Of a stretch of DNA of 64,000 nucleotides, positions 25,972 to 35,151 are shown in pieces. Under the pieces are notes generated by a model that was given only the letters and a program-made list of their open reading frames with translations, searched no databases and was not told the DNA's origin. The DNA is from VXNJ01 sp009840625. GTDB lineage: Bacteria > Chloroflexota > UBA11872 > VXNJ01. A program made the translations under genes and the position numbers. The stretch's first letter is position 1. Every line of letters begins with the position of its first letter. Location: assembly GCA_965207915.1 (NCBI GenBank), contig OZ242304.1, forward strand, positions 2,108,001-2,172,000, written 5' to 3'.

Positions 25972-27108
25972 TCAGTCGTAGAGCAGGCGGGGCCCTCGTT
26001 CGCGCTCGAATGCTTCAATCCCTTCGCGCCAGGAATTTGTAATCGATTTGATCGAATCACCCTTTGCGAGCGCCTGTCGTAGCCGCCCGGTGCCGGCTAG
26101 TCGGTCGAAGTGCTCGGCTCGCCAGGCAAATTCCTGAGGGTGCAGCGCGATTGCAGAGGCGACCAGGTTCAGGGCGGCCTCAAGCGGCCTGAACTGCTCT
26201 CGGTCGGTTACATGTAACTGCAGTCCCCGGCATATCTGGGAAACGTATCGGCCCGATTCGGGCACGAATGCCTGGGGCCGGAAGACAGCTCCGGGCAGCG
26301 CAAGCTCGTTTAGGCGGCCGGCAAGCGCATCCGCCTTCAACCACGGCGCTCCGACGAGCTCGAAGGGCTTGACCGTCCCGTGGCCGTAGGAGAGGTTGGT
26401 GCCCTCCAGCAAGCACAGGCCCGGAAACACCGTGGCGGTGTCGAGCGTGGCTATGCCGGGCGAAGGGCTAATCCACTGCAGACCGGTCTGATCGAACCAA
26501 TGTTGCCGGCGCCAACCGGCCAGCGGCACAACTTGAATGGAGCAATCCAGACCCGCGTGGGCGTTGAAGTAAAGGGCCAGTTCCCCCGGCGTGAGGCCGT
26601 AGCGGACAGGGAGGTCGAAAATTCCCACGAACGAGCGGAATGCCGGATCCAGCCGCGGCCCCTCGACGCGCACGCCGCCAATCGGATTTGGTCGATCCAG
26701 GACCACCATCGGGACGGCGCATTCGGCAGCGGCCTGCATGCACAGGAAAAGGGTGGAAATGTAGGTGTAGAAACGCGTTCCAAGATCCTGTATGTCGAAG
26801 ACGAGCACGTCCAACGGGGCCAGCATTTCGGGCGTCGGTTTCTTGGTACGTCCGAATAGGCTGTGTACTTGGGCGGTACTGGCGACCGGTTGTTCGGCCG
26901 ATTCGTAACCCAGATACCCGTGCTCGGGTCCAAATAGCGCCGCCAAATCAGTCCCGGGACAGCCGGCCAGCACTGCGGCGGTCGGTCGGAGCCGCGAATC
27001 CACCCCCGTCGGGTTGGTGACCAGGCCAACCTTCCTGTCGGCGATCAAACTCAGGTAGGGAGGTTCGAGTATTCGATCCGCCCCCACCAGCACCTGGCCA
27101 GCGGTCAT
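25972..27108 (-). CDS. Exo-beta-N-acetylmuramidase NamZ-like (DUF1343)
   Basis: This 378-residue DUF1343 protein belongs to the family that includes NamZ, an exo-lytic N-acetylmuramidase in cell-wall recycling. Conserved blocks are VGLVTNPTGVDSRLRPT, LFGPEHGYLGY, LVFDIQDLGTRFYTY, VLDRPNPIGG and EGTNLSYGHGTVKPFELVGAPW. No signal peptide is apparent at the ATG, so it may act on imported muropeptides in the cytoplasm. It lies 37 bp downstream of hisS on the same strand and may be cotranscribed. The Glu in FGPEHGYLGYESAE is the likely catalytic residue by family. Confidence 0.87.
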   Translation of the reverse strand: MTAGQVLVGADRILEPPYLSLIADRKVGLVTNPTGVDSRLRPTAAVLAGCPGTDLAALFGPEHGYLGYESAEQPVASTAQVHSLFGRTKKPTPEMLAPLDVLVFDIQDLGTRFYTYISTLFLCMQAAAECAVPMVVLDRPNPIGGVRVEGPRLDPAFRSFVGIFDLPVRYGLTPGELALYFNAHAGLDCSIQVVPLAGWRRQHWFDQTGLQWISPSPGIATLDTATVFPGLCLLEGTNLSYGHGTVKPFELVGAPWLKADALAGRLNELALPGAVFRPQAFVPESGRYVSQICRGLQLHVTDREQFRPLEAALNLVASAIALHPQEFAWRAEHFDRLAGTGRLRQALAKGDSIKSITNSWREGIEAFERERGPRLLYD

Positions 27109-27145
27109 GAAGTCGTTGGCCGGGAAGGCCTAGGCCGCGCGCTGT

Positions 27146-28468
27146 TTATCCGGACTCGACCGGATTGGTGGTTGCCCGTTTGTCCGGATTCAGCCGACCG
27201 CCTCCTCCAGTTGCCCGCTGCACGCAAGCCACCAGCCGGTCCCGGGCAACGGTCTCCTGCTTGCCGGCAACAAGGTCCCTGACGGAGGCGCTGTCACTGG
27301 CCAGCTCGGCGTCGCCCAAAATGACCGCGCAGCGCGCCCCTAGGGCGTTGGCCTTGCGCAGGTGTGAGCGCGGCGACCCGGCCGCGTATCCGACCACGAC
27401 CCGCATTCCAGTCCCTCGCAGATCGCGGGCCGCGACCAGCGCCGCCGGCCGCGCCGCCCCGCTGAGCGGGGCAATGTAGGCATCGATTGCGGACTCTGCC
27501 GCAGGCAGCCTGCCCTGGGCCTCCAGGTTCAACAGCACCCGCTCGACCCCGCACCCGAACCCGATCCCGGCCGTTGGGGGGCCGCCCAGCTGCTGGGCCA
27601 GCAGGTCGTATCGACCACCCCCGGCGACGGTCGACTGGCCGCGCGAATCGGCCGGCCAGATTTCAAATACGGTGTCGGTGTAGTAGTCAAGGCCCCGAAC
27701 CAAGGCCGAATTAAGGACCGCATCGATTCCGAGGCCGGCAAGGCCGTCCTTGACCGCCGCGAAGTGCGACTCGGACTCCTCGCCCAGGAAATCGAGCGTG
27801 CGCGGCGCCGATTCGCAGACATTGCGGTCGCGCTGATCCTTGCTGTCGAGGATTCGCAGGGGGTTGGTAGACAATCGCCGCTGGCTCTCAATGGATAGGT
27901 CCGATCTCACCGGCTCCAGGAAATCGAGCAGCGCTTTCAGGTAGCGCGCTCGGTCGTCGGACCTCCCGATGCTGTTCAGTTGCAGGGTCAGATCCCGCAG
28001 GCCCAAGTCTTGGGTCAACAACCACCAGATCTGCGAGATCAATTCGACGTCCGCGTGCGGATCCTGTTCACCCAGGATTTCGGCGCCGATCTGGTGGTGC
28101 TGGCGCAGCCGTCCGGCCTGGGGGCGATCGTAGCGGAATAGTGGGGCAAAGTAAGCCAGCCGCTGCGGCTGCGGGCGCGACGCCATGCCGTGCTGTAGGT
28201 AGGCCCGCACGACCGGAGCGGTGCCTTCCGGGCGAAGGGTGAGGGAGTCTCCGGATTTGTCGGCGAAGTTGTAGGTTTCTTTGCTGGCTATGTCCGACTC
28301 TTCGCCGACCGCGCGCACAAATAGGGCGGAATCCTCAAAAAGCGGCGTGTCCAGACGTCCGAAACCGGCTCTCTCGAAGCGATCCCAGAAGGCGCCAAGC
28401 ACGAATCCCCACGACGGCTGCTGCTCCGGCAGGCGGTCCTGCGTGCCGCGCGGCGTCCTGAATTCCAT
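27146..28468 (-). CDS. hisS: Histidyl-tRNA synthetase
   Basis: This 440-residue class II synthetase contains motif 2 in FRYDRPQAGRLRQHHQIGAE, the histidine-binding HisA loop in LVRGLDYYTDTVFE, AGGGRYDLLAQQLG, and motif 3 in AGIGFGCGVERVLL. A C-terminal anticodon-binding domain begins at about residue 330. It charges tRNA-His. The ATG gives MEFRTPRGTQDRLP, as in the family. Located at the downstream end of the division cluster, 71 bp after yggT; linkage of hisS to yggT/yggS may be operonic. Confidence 0.95.
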   Translation of the reverse strand: MEFRTPRGTQDRLPEQQPSWGFVLGAFWDRFERAGFGRLDTPLFEDSALFVRAVGEESDIASKETYNFADKSGDSLTLRPEGTAPVVRAYLQHGMASRPQPQRLAYFAPLFRYDRPQAGRLRQHHQIGAEILGEQDPHADVELISQIWWLLTQDLGLRDLTLQLNSIGRSDDRARYLKALLDFLEPVRSDLSIESQRRLSTNPLRILDSKDQRDRNVCESAPRTLDFLGEESESHFAAVKDGLAGLGIDAVLNSALVRGLDYYTDTVFEIWPADSRGQSTVAGGGRYDLLAQQLGGPPTAGIGFGCGVERVLLNLEAQGRLPAAESAIDAYIAPLSGAARPAALVAARDLRGTGMRVVVGYAAGSPRSHLRKANALGARCAVILGDAELASDSASVRDLVAGKQETVARDRLVACVQRATGGGGRLNPDKRATTNPVESG

Positions 28469-28539
28469 GTTCTGGTCCTAGCCTCTGCCGCGAGGGCCGC
28501 CACCGGCGCAAAAGCGTCGGCACTCGGTATCCGACGTAG

Positions 28540-28809
28540 TCAACTTCGCAGGAGGGAGTCGAGAAATACGCCCAGGATCTGCAGGCCTATGATCGCGATC
28601 AACGGCGAGAGATCGATTCCCATGCCACCGCCAATCCGGTTGCGAATCGGGGCCAGGATTGGTTCGGTTAGGTCATTGAGCGTGCGCATCAGTGGATTGA
28701 AGGGGTCCTGGATGAACCAGGAGAGCAGCGCCCGGGCGATGATCAGCAAACTCAGCGTCTGAATGACGATCATCGCTAGGTTCAGGATCAGATTCGAGAG
28801 TGCGTTCAT
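28540..28809 (-). CDS. yggT: YggT family membrane protein
   Basis: This 89-residue integral membrane protein has two membrane segments (about 5-29 and 65-85) around the conserved RALLSWFIQDPFNPLMRTLNDLTEPILAPIR region. YggT proteins commonly sit beside yggS and the dcw cluster in diverse bacteria and are linked to envelope or osmotic functions, with no known reaction. An AAAGGTGA site lies 4 bases before the ATG. There are 110 bp between yggS and this gene. Confidence 0.9.
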   Translation of the reverse strand: MNALSNLILNLAMIVIQTLSLLIIARALLSWFIQDPFNPLMRTLNDLTEPILAPIRNRIGGGMGIDLSPLIAIIGLQILGVFLDSLLRS

Positions 28810-28919
28810 CAGCTCACCTTTGCGATTCCCGCCTTCGCAAGCTCATGACCGATCCCGGGCCGCCACTGCGTAAAGCGCCGACCCCAGTATCGCTATTGTG
28901 CGCAGGAGTCCTGATCCGG

Positions 28920-29615
28920 CTACTGCGGCCTGGACCCGAAGATTGCCCGGCCGATGCGTACGATGGTGGACCCTTCGAGGATCGCTTGCGAATAATCCGA
29001 GGTCATTCCCATTGAAAGCTCGTCCAAGGGGGCGTCCGGGAACTGCGAAGCCAGGCCGTCGCGCAATTCACGTAGTCGGGCAAACGTCGATCGCAGAGTC
29101 GGTTCATGCTCGGTCTGCGGGGCAATCGTCATCAGGCCGCGCACCTGCAACCGGGTCTCGGAGGTAATCGCACCGAGAAGTTCGGGCAACTCGCGCGCAT
29201 CAGCCCCGCCCTGGGAATCGACGCCGGATAGCTTGACCTGCACCAGGATTGGGAATCCGGCAGCTTCGGCGCGGCGATCGATCGCCGAGGCTAAACGGAG
29301 TGAATCGACCGATTCGACTAAATCGAAATACCGGGCCGCGTCGCGGGCTTTGTTGCGCTGCAATCGCCCGATGAGGTGCCAGCGGGCCGGTTCGTCCAGT
29401 CGCCGGATCTTGGCCACTCCTTCCTGGACGCGGTTTTCCCCGAACCTCCGTAAACCCGCCCGCAGACCGGCCTGAATGTGTAAGTCGCCAAAGGTCTTGG
29501 TGACCGCGACGAGCTTGACGTCTTTGCGGGATCGGCCGGCGGCCGCGCAGGCCGCTTGAATCTGCTCCTCGACCCGCTCCAGATTGCCGGCTATGACGCC
29601 GGCAAGCTGTTCGAT
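28920..29615 (-). CDS. yggS: YggS family PLP-binding protein with non-canonical start
   Basis: This PLP homeostasis protein of the alanine-racemase-like fold has its PLP Lys in KLVAVTKTFGDLH. GLRRFGENRVQEGVAKI, RWHLIGRLQRNKA and LSMGMTSDYSQAI follow. The coding similarity continues upstream of the first GTG (29417) through NLERVEEQIQAACAAAGR to the ftsZ stop, yet no in-frame ATG, GTG or TTG exists there. I place the start at the ATC at 29615 (231 residues, normal family size), 14 bases after the ftsZ stop; ATA at 29594 and CTG at 29582 are alternatives. Beginning at 29417 would remove the PLP Lys, so it is wrong. Confidence 0.8.
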   Translation of the reverse strand: MEQLAGVIAGNLERVEEQIQAACAAAGRSRKDVKLVAVTKTFGDLHIQAGLRAGLRRFGENRVQEGVAKIRRLDEPARWHLIGRLQRNKARDAARYFDLVESVDSLRLASAIDRRAEAAGFPILVQVKLSGVDSQGGADARELPELLGAITSETRLQVRGLMTIAPQTEHEPTLRSTFARLRELRDGLASQFPDAPLDELSMGMTSDYSQAILEGSTIVRIGRAIFGSRPQ

Positions 29616-29629
29616 CTCGGCGTGTTCGC

Positions 29630-30745
29630 CTAAATCGCCGTCCGTCGGTGCTGTCGAATGAACGATGGCAGATCCGTCCGATCCGATTCGCCGGCAAAAT
29701 CGCTGGCGCCGTATCCGCGCAGGCTGCCGCTCGATTCGCCTTGCAACCTGGTGGCGATCACGGTGACAAATATGTCCTTGTCGGCCTGCTCCTCGACCAC
29801 CGCGCCAAAGATGATGTTGGCGTCCTCGTGGACGGCGCTGGAGATCATGCTGGCGGCTTCATTTACCTCGAAAAGGGAGAGATCGTAGCCGGCGGTGAAA
29901 TTAAGCAGCACGCCTTTTGCTCCGTCAATCGAAGCGTCCAGCAGCGGAGAGGCCAGAGCTTCCTTGACCGCGGCGACCGCGCGGTTTTCCCCGGTACCGT
30001 GCCCGATGGCCATCAGCGCGGTTCCGGACTTGGTCATTACCGTCCGGACGTCGTTGAAGTCCAAGTTGATCAAGCCCGGCTTGGTTACCAGGTCGGAGAT
30101 TCCCTTTACCGCCTGACGCAGGACGTCGTCGACAGTCCGGAACGCTTCCAGCATTGGCAGGTTTTGGTCGGCAATTTCCAGGATCCGGTCGTTGTGGATC
30201 GAAATGGAAGTGTCGACGTGGCGCTGCAATTCCTCCAGGCCGGATTCGGCCACCGCCGAGCGGTGCGAACCTTCGAAGGAAAACGGGCGCGTGACGATGG
30301 CGACCGTGAGGATGCTCATGCTGGATGCGATTTCGGCGACGATAGGCGCGGCGCCGGTGCCGGTCCCGCCACCCAAGCCGGTGGTGATAAAGACCATGTC
30401 GGCGCCCTGCAGGCAGGCCGCAATTTCGTCGGCGTTTTCCTCGGCCGCCTTGGCGCCAATCCGCGGGTCGCCGCCCGCGCCCAGCCCGCGGGTCGCTTTT
30501 TCGCCGATGCGGATGCGCTTGGGAGCCAGCGAGCGGACCAATGCCTGGGCGTCAGTGTTTATGGAAATAAAGTCCAGGCCGTCAAGCTTCTGGCGGATCA
30601 TCCGGTCGATCGCATTGCCGCCGCCGCCGCCTACTCCGACGACCCTCAACACGGCCGGATTCGGAGCGCTGACCCCGTCGCCCGACGACGCGCCGCCGCC
30701 CGAAATGCGGGTGACTACGTTGCCACCACGAGTCGATTCAGCCAT
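29630..30745 (-). CDS. ftsZ: Cell division protein FtsZ
   Basis: This 371-residue tubulin-like GTPase forms the Z ring. The nucleotide loop GGGTGTGAAPIVAEIA and the T7 synergy loop INLDFNDVRTVM are present. VVGVGGGGGNAIDRMI starts the GTPase domain after a 25-residue N-terminal tail. The C-terminal peptide DLPSFIRQHRR resembles the usual FtsA/SepF-binding tip after a short linker. The ATG has GAGG 7 bases upstream. A 113-bp gap separates it from ftsA, suggesting its own promoter. Confidence 0.97.
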   Translation of the reverse strand: MAESTRGGNVVTRISGGGASSGDGVSAPNPAVLRVVGVGGGGGNAIDRMIRQKLDGLDFISINTDAQALVRSLAPKRIRIGEKATRGLGAGGDPRIGAKAAEENADEIAACLQGADMVFITTGLGGGTGTGAAPIVAEIASSMSILTVAIVTRPFSFEGSHRSAVAESGLEELQRHVDTSISIHNDRILEIADQNLPMLEAFRTVDDVLRQAVKGISDLVTKPGLINLDFNDVRTVMTKSGTALMAIGHGTGENRAVAAVKEALASPLLDASIDGAKGVLLNFTAGYDLSLFEVNEAASMISSAVHEDANIIFGAVVEEQADKDIFVTVIATRLQGESSGSLRGYGASDFAGESDRTDLPSFIRQHRRTAI

Positions 30746-30858
30746 GCGCGCGCCTCAGAAAAAAGCCGGTTTCAGATTGATGCGAGCACCATGCCGAATG
30801 CTTGGTTTTATATACCGCATATCTTACCCGCCGCCGCCAAATGCGACCCGCGGCCCGC
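30746..30858 (-). promoter_or_regulatory. ftsA-ftsZ intergenic region, possible ftsZ promoter
   Basis: This 113-bp gap is one of the few in the division cluster. On the minus strand it contains an AT-rich island (GGTATATAAAACC, near 30803-30815) about 60 bases upstream of the ftsZ ATG, in an otherwise GC-rich cluster. That is a plausible -10 region, but no good -35 box is evident. A ribosome-binding GAGG precedes ftsZ. Confidence 0.3.
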
Positions 30859-32106
30859 CTAACTTGACCAGGAAATACTGGGTTGAAACAGTTGCCGGAT
30901 CCAGCGTCGCATCGACTCCAGCGTGTTCCCGCGGGCGTTGAACCCGGTCAATTGCGACTGACCATGCTCCTCGGGACCGATCGCCGCCAGGGCGAGCCCG
31001 AATGCGGTCGTAAATTCAACGCTGTGAGCGCTCGGATTCATCCCGAATAGGAATGGTGCCAGACCGCGGTCGACCGGCATGTCGAAGACCTTGCTGGCCA
31101 GGCTGGGCAACCCGGTGATCTGGCTAGCCCCTCCAGTAAGCACGACGCCGGCCGCCAGATGGTGGATCAGGCCGGCTTCGACTAGGACCGACCGGGCTCT
31201 GAGCAGCATGTCCTCGTAGCGAGCTTCCAGGATTTCGTGCAGGAGCGAGGAGTCCACGTCGATCATCTGGGACCGGAAGGAATGGGCCGGCAGGCTAGCT
31301 CCCGGGTTGGGACCGGCCAATTGCCCGTAGGAGAGTTTTAACTCTTCGGCCACATTGACCGGGACGTGAAGCCCCTTGGAAATGTCCGCGGTCACCGCCT
31401 CTCCGGCTATCGGGATCGAGTGCATCAACTTGAACGCCCCGCCCTGAAACGCCATCACGTCGGTGGTGCTGTGGCCGATGTCGATCACCGCAACCCCTGA
31501 TTGGATTTGCTCCTGATCCAGGCAGGCGGTGGCCGCCGCGTAAGGCTGCAGCAGCGCGAAATCCACTTCCAGTCCACATTGCTGCAGGGCCTTGGCCTGA
31601 TTCTCCAGCGATCCGCTGACGCCGGTAACGACCGTGGCCTTCAGCGCCAGGCGGCGACCGGCCAGACCGATCGGGTCGTTGACCCGGGCGGTGCCGTCGA
31701 CGACGAATTCCAGCGGAGACACGTATACGATTTCGCGGTCGCCGCGCTGCGCGCCCTGGGTCAGGCGCGCCAGCAGCTGCTGGAGGTGGCGGTGCTGGAA
31801 AGTGCGTTCGTTGGCGCGCAGCAATACGTCGGCGGTCTCGGTGGTGGTTGCGAGGTGTGATCCGGAAACGCCGACGCACACCCGCTCGATTTCCGCCCTA
31901 GCGGCGCGCTGGGCGTGCTTGATCGCGGCCTTGATCGATTCGGCGGCCGCGTCCACGTCGACGACTTGGCCGCGGAATACCCCGGCGCTCGGCGCCGTGC
32001 CCAGTCCCAACACGTGGGTCTGATCGTTCCGGTAGCGCTGGGCGATTACGGCAACGGTCTTGAACGAGCCGACTTCGAGTCCCGCCACGAGCTGCCGGCG
32101 ACCCAT
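30859..32106 (-). CDS. ftsA: Cell division protein FtsA
   Basis: This 415-residue actin-fold protein tethers FtsZ to the membrane. It has VAGLEVGSFKTVAVIA (phosphate 1), AVIDIGHSTTDVMAF (phosphate 2) and VVLTGGASQITGLPSLA (adenosine motif). The SHS2 domain inserts between about residues 85 and 165. The C-terminal tail ends in a helix with MRRWIRQLFQ, a likely amphipathic membrane anchor. I use the ATG at 32106, sharing one base with the ftsQ stop (TGATG), not the preceding TTG. Confidence 0.93.
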   Translation of the reverse strand: MGRRQLVAGLEVGSFKTVAVIAQRYRNDQTHVLGLGTAPSAGVFRGQVVDVDAAAESIKAAIKHAQRAARAEIERVCVGVSGSHLATTTETADVLLRANERTFQHRHLQQLLARLTQGAQRGDREIVYVSPLEFVVDGTARVNDPIGLAGRRLALKATVVTGVSGSLENQAKALQQCGLEVDFALLQPYAAATACLDQEQIQSGVAVIDIGHSTTDVMAFQGGAFKLMHSIPIAGEAVTADISKGLHVPVNVAEELKLSYGQLAGPNPGASLPAHSFRSQMIDVDSSLLHEILEARYEDMLLRARSVLVEAGLIHHLAAGVVLTGGASQITGLPSLASKVFDMPVDRGLAPFLFGMNPSAHSVEFTTAFGLALAAIGPEEHGQSQLTGFNARGNTLESMRRWIRQLFQPSISWSS

Positions 32107-32858
32107 CAACCGAGCCCCAGCTTAGGGTCGAAGTCGTGCGGCACCGCCCTGAACGTAGGGTGGAGCGGCGGGCGCAGGTCCACGTGCAGGAGGCGCAGCT
32201 GGTTGCTGCGGGCGTAGCCAACAACTTCGATCAGGGCGGATAGCTTTTCATCGACTGCTTGGGGGGTGCCCAGATAGATCAATGCACCGCCGGCCGTCCG
32301 CGCAATCATGCCGTTGGCCGCCGAGTGCTCTATGTGGTCAAGTTTGAACCCCAGCGCGGGGAGCGTCTGCTGGATTCGGTGCCCGGCTTCCAGTACCGCC
32401 GGATTGACACCCGATTCGGCGTCGGCGAATGGGCTGGAAATCGCCAGCTCCAGGCCGGGATCGAATCCCGCGGCCAGCGCGTTACCACGGCGGTCGATCA
32501 GGAAGAAACCGTCGCTGGTGGACCAGTTGGCGACCGCCAATGCCGGTTGGACGGACACCGCCACCGACCCGTCAATTCGGGGACGTACTTGAGCCCAGGC
32601 GATCTCAGGGCGCGCACCCAACCGGGCGGCGGCGTCCGTGCCGGAGAGCAGGAATAGGTTGTTCGGGGCTGCAAACAGTTCTTCCACCGGGCGGTGATCG
32701 ACGGGCACGCTGCCGGCGCCGATTCCGATGAAAGTTGTCCGCGCACTGCGGACATCAAAAAGCGGGTCGGTCAGCATCCAGGCGATCAATCCAGACAGGG
32801 CCAACGCGCCCGCAAGGGCCAGCCAGCGGGCCTGATTGCGTGCCACGAATGCAATCAT
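32106..32858 (-). CDS. ftsQ: Cell division protein FtsQ/DivIB
   Basis: This 250-residue bitopic membrane protein has a short cytoplasmic tail, one membrane segment (about residues 11-30) and an external POTRA-like domain. That domain begins at FDVRSARTTFIGIGAG, and WAQVRPRIDGSVAVSV and FFLIDRRGNALA are typical FtsQ patterns. Sequence similarity is weak, as usual in this family, but its position between murB and ftsA supports the call. The ATG overlaps the murB stop by 4 bp and has GGGGAG upstream. Confidence 0.83.
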   Translation of the reverse strand: MIAFVARNQARWLALAGALALSGLIAWMLTDPLFDVRSARTTFIGIGAGSVPVDHRPVEELFAAPNNLFLLSGTDAAARLGARPEIAWAQVRPRIDGSVAVSVQPALAVANWSTSDGFFLIDRRGNALAAGFDPGLELAISSPFADAESGVNPAVLEAGHRIQQTLPALGFKLDHIEHSAANGMIARTAGGALIYLGTPQAVDEKLSALIEVVGYARSNQLRLLHVDLRPPLHPTFRAVPHDFDPKLGLG

Positions 32859-33754
32859 GCCGTCTCCCCGAAACCCGATCCGATGCGCCGAATTTCCGGC
32901 TCCAGCCGGATGCCGCTAACTTCGTGAACCCGGCGGCGGATCCGGTCCATCAGAGCAACCACGTCGGCGGCGCGGGCTTGGCCGCGGTTGACGATGAAGT
33001 TTGCGTGCCGATCCGAGACCTGGGCGGCCCCGCTGCGCGCGCCTTTCAACCCAGCCTTTTCGATCAGGCGTCCGGCGAAATCGCCGGCCGGGTTCTTGAA
33101 TATGGACCCGGCGCTGCGGTCGGCCGGCTGTGATTGCCGGCGCTGGTCCTGGATTTGGACCATGCGGGAGCGTATTTCGGATTCTGGCCGGGCGACCCCC
33201 TGCAACCGGACCTCTATCACGACCGCTAGACCCGGCTCCCGTTGCAGTGCAGAGCAACGGTATCCAAATTCAAATTCGTCGCGCCCCTGCCAGCTGACGC
33301 CATCGTTCCGCCAGACCAAAGCCCGCTCCAGAACTTTCGAAATATCGGATCCGAAGCAGCCCGCATTGCCAAACACGGAACCGCCCACCGACCCCGGGAT
33401 GCCCAGGCCGAACTCGAATCCGCCGATCCCGTTTTCGGCGGCAAAGTGCGCCAGCTGACCCATCAATGCCCCGGATTCTGCCGAGATCTTTTCCCTTTCG
33501 TGCAATCCGAGCTGGCGAGCCTGATTGATGATCACCAACCCCTCCACGCCGTCATCGCCGATCAGGACGTTCGAGGCGTTGCCCAGTACGGTGACCTGCA
33601 GCTCCCGACTCGAGCCGAAGTCCAAAAGCTCGGTCAATCGGGAGGCCTCGTCGGCTATCGCCAGGTACTGAGCCGGTCCGCCGATACCGAAGTAGGTATG
33701 CGGCGCCAGTTCGCGGTCTCGGCAAACCCCCAGATTGGACGGCCAGGAATTCAT
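32855..33754 (-). CDS. murB: UDP-N-acetylenolpyruvoylglucosamine reductase
   Basis: This 299-residue FAD enzyme reduces UDP-GlcNAc-enolpyruvate to UDP-MurNAc. It shows HTYFGIGGPAQYLAI, the FAD block VLGNASNVLIGDDGVEG, GLGIPGSVGGSVFGNAG, and the Ser-containing AGSIFKNPAGDFAGRLIE with ANFIVNRGQARAADV after it. I start at the ATG at 33754, which has AAGGA 7 bases upstream. The upstream GTG at 33769 overlaps the murC stop but has no ribosome-binding site. Confidence 0.93.
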   Translation of the reverse strand: MNSWPSNLGVCRDRELAPHTYFGIGGPAQYLAIADEASRLTELLDFGSSRELQVTVLGNASNVLIGDDGVEGLVIINQARQLGLHEREKISAESGALMGQLAHFAAENGIGGFEFGLGIPGSVGGSVFGNAGCFGSDISKVLERALVWRNDGVSWQGRDEFEFGYRCSALQREPGLAVVIEVRLQGVARPESEIRSRMVQIQDQRRQSQPADRSAGSIFKNPAGDFAGRLIEKAGLKGARSGAAQVSDRHANFIVNRGQARAADVVALMDRIRRRVHEVSGIRLEPEIRRIGSGFGETA

Positions 33755-33765
33755 TGCCAAGTCCT

Positions 33766-35151
33766 TCACCGCCGGCCCAGTCGCGCCGACACGCGTTCCG
33801 AAAGCAGGTTGATATCGCCGGCACCGAGCATCAGGATCAAATCGCCGGGCTTGGCGCCGCCTACGACCGTTTCGCAGGCTTGCGCGAAATCTGGGCAGCT
33901 GTCAGCCCGGTCGCCGACCGCGGCCGCCAGGGCGGCCGCATCGACCTCATATTCCCGGTCCCGCCCCGGGGGCGAATAAATGTGGCAAATAGTGACCTTG
34001 TCGGCCGCCGCCAGGGCCTCGGCGAAAGACTCAAAAAGGAGCGCCGTTCGCGATCGCAAATGGGGCTGGAATACCACCCAGACCCGGTCGGCTTCCGGTT
34101 CCAGACCCCTGGCGGCTGCGATCGCGGCGCTGATTTCGGTCGGATGATGGGCGTAGTCGTCGACCAGGCGTATCCCGGGCGCCGGGTTTGAACGGACGAA
34201 GCGACGGTCGCTGCCCGTAAACGCGGCGAGCGCGGCGAAGCTCTCGCCGGGATCGATTCCCAGTTGGGCCAATGCCGCAGCGGCCGCCAGCGCGTTGAGG
34301 GCGTTGTGCTCGCCGGGGACCGCCAGGCAGGTGGTCAGCCCCAGACCATCCGGGCCCGCAACATCGATCTGCTGGCCTCCCCGGCTGGATCGGTTGGCGA
34401 TCAGCCGCCAATCCCCATCCGTACCGAAACTGACGATCCTGGCGGTCCCGGCTGCGGCGGCATGCGCGACGGCCGGTATCTCGCAGCGGGCGACGACAGC
34501 ACCGGCCGGATCCACGCCGCGGGCAAATTGCGCGAAGGCCTCGTACAGCGCTTCCTGGGTTCCAAAGTAGTCAAGATGGTCGGGTTCAAGGTGGCCGATT
34601 ACGGCCACGTGCGGCCGGTAAGCCAGGAACGCCCGCGCGTACTCGTCGGCCTCCGCGACCGCGATCTCGCCGTCGCCCCAAGCGGCGTTTCGGCCAAGTT
34701 GGGGGATGTTGGCCCCCACCAGATAAGCGGGTTTGCGACCAAGCTTCTGCAGTGCGAAGCTTGCCATCGCGCTGGTGGTTGTCTTCCCGTGTGTGCCGGC
34801 AATTGCAAGCGTCGTTTTTTCGCTCAGCAGCGACGCAATGAAGCTCGCCCGGTCGGTAACCGGGATCCCGCGGCACGCCGCCGCGGCGATCTCGGGGTTT
34901 TCGGGCCCGATCGCGGCCGAGTGCACCAGCAGGTCGGCGGCTCCCAGGTTCCCGGCGGCGTGCCCGAGTTGGATCCGCGCGCCCTGGTGTCGCAGGCGAG
35001 CGACGTACTCCGAATCGACCATGTCCGATCCGCTGACGCGAGCGCCCCGATCGAGGGCGATCTGGGCGATGCCGCTCATCGCCATCCCGCCGATTCCGAC
35101 GATGTGAACCTGCGGTCGGCCGGTCCAGTCAACGATCGGAAGGTCGCTCAC
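33766..35151 (-). CDS. murC: UDP-N-acetylmuramate-L-alanine ligase
   Basis: This 461-residue Mur ligase adds L-Ala to UDP-MurNAc. The N-terminal UDP-binding motif is VHIVGIGGMAMSGIAQIA, the ATP P-loop IAGTHGKTTTSAM, then EADEYARAFL, HLEPDHLDYFGT and VDDYAHHPTEISAA. I choose the GTG at 35151, which overlaps the murG stop as GTGA and follows a GGGAG site. The frame opens further upstream at 35244 but inside murG. It is the only Mur ligase present in this cluster. Confidence 0.93.
   Translation of the reverse strand: MSDLPIVDWTGRPQVHIVGIGGMAMSGIAQIALDRGARVSGSDMVDSEYVARLRHQGARIQLGHAAGNLGAADLLVHSAAIGPENPEIAAAACRGIPVTDRASFIASLLSEKTTLAIAGTHGKTTTSAMASFALQKLGRKPAYLVGANIPQLGRNAAWGDGEIAVAEADEYARAFLAYRPHVAVIGHLEPDHLDYFGTQEALYEAFAQFARGVDPAGAVVARCEIPAVAHAAAAGTARIVSFGTDGDWRLIANRSSRGGQQIDVAGPDGLGLTTCLAVPGEHNALNALAAAAALAQLGIDPGESFAALAAFTGSDRRFVRSNPAPGIRLVDDYAHHPTEISAAIAAARGLEPEADRVWVVFQPHLRSRTALLFESFAEALAAADKVTICHIYSPPGRDREYEVDAAALAAAVGDRADSCPDFAQACETVVGGAKPGDLILMLGAGDINLLSERVSARLGRR

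Noticed and set aside
28920..29417. GTG at 29417 as the yggS start
   Set aside because: It would delete the PLP-binding Lys and the first third of the fold, while clear YggS sequence continues upstream in frame.
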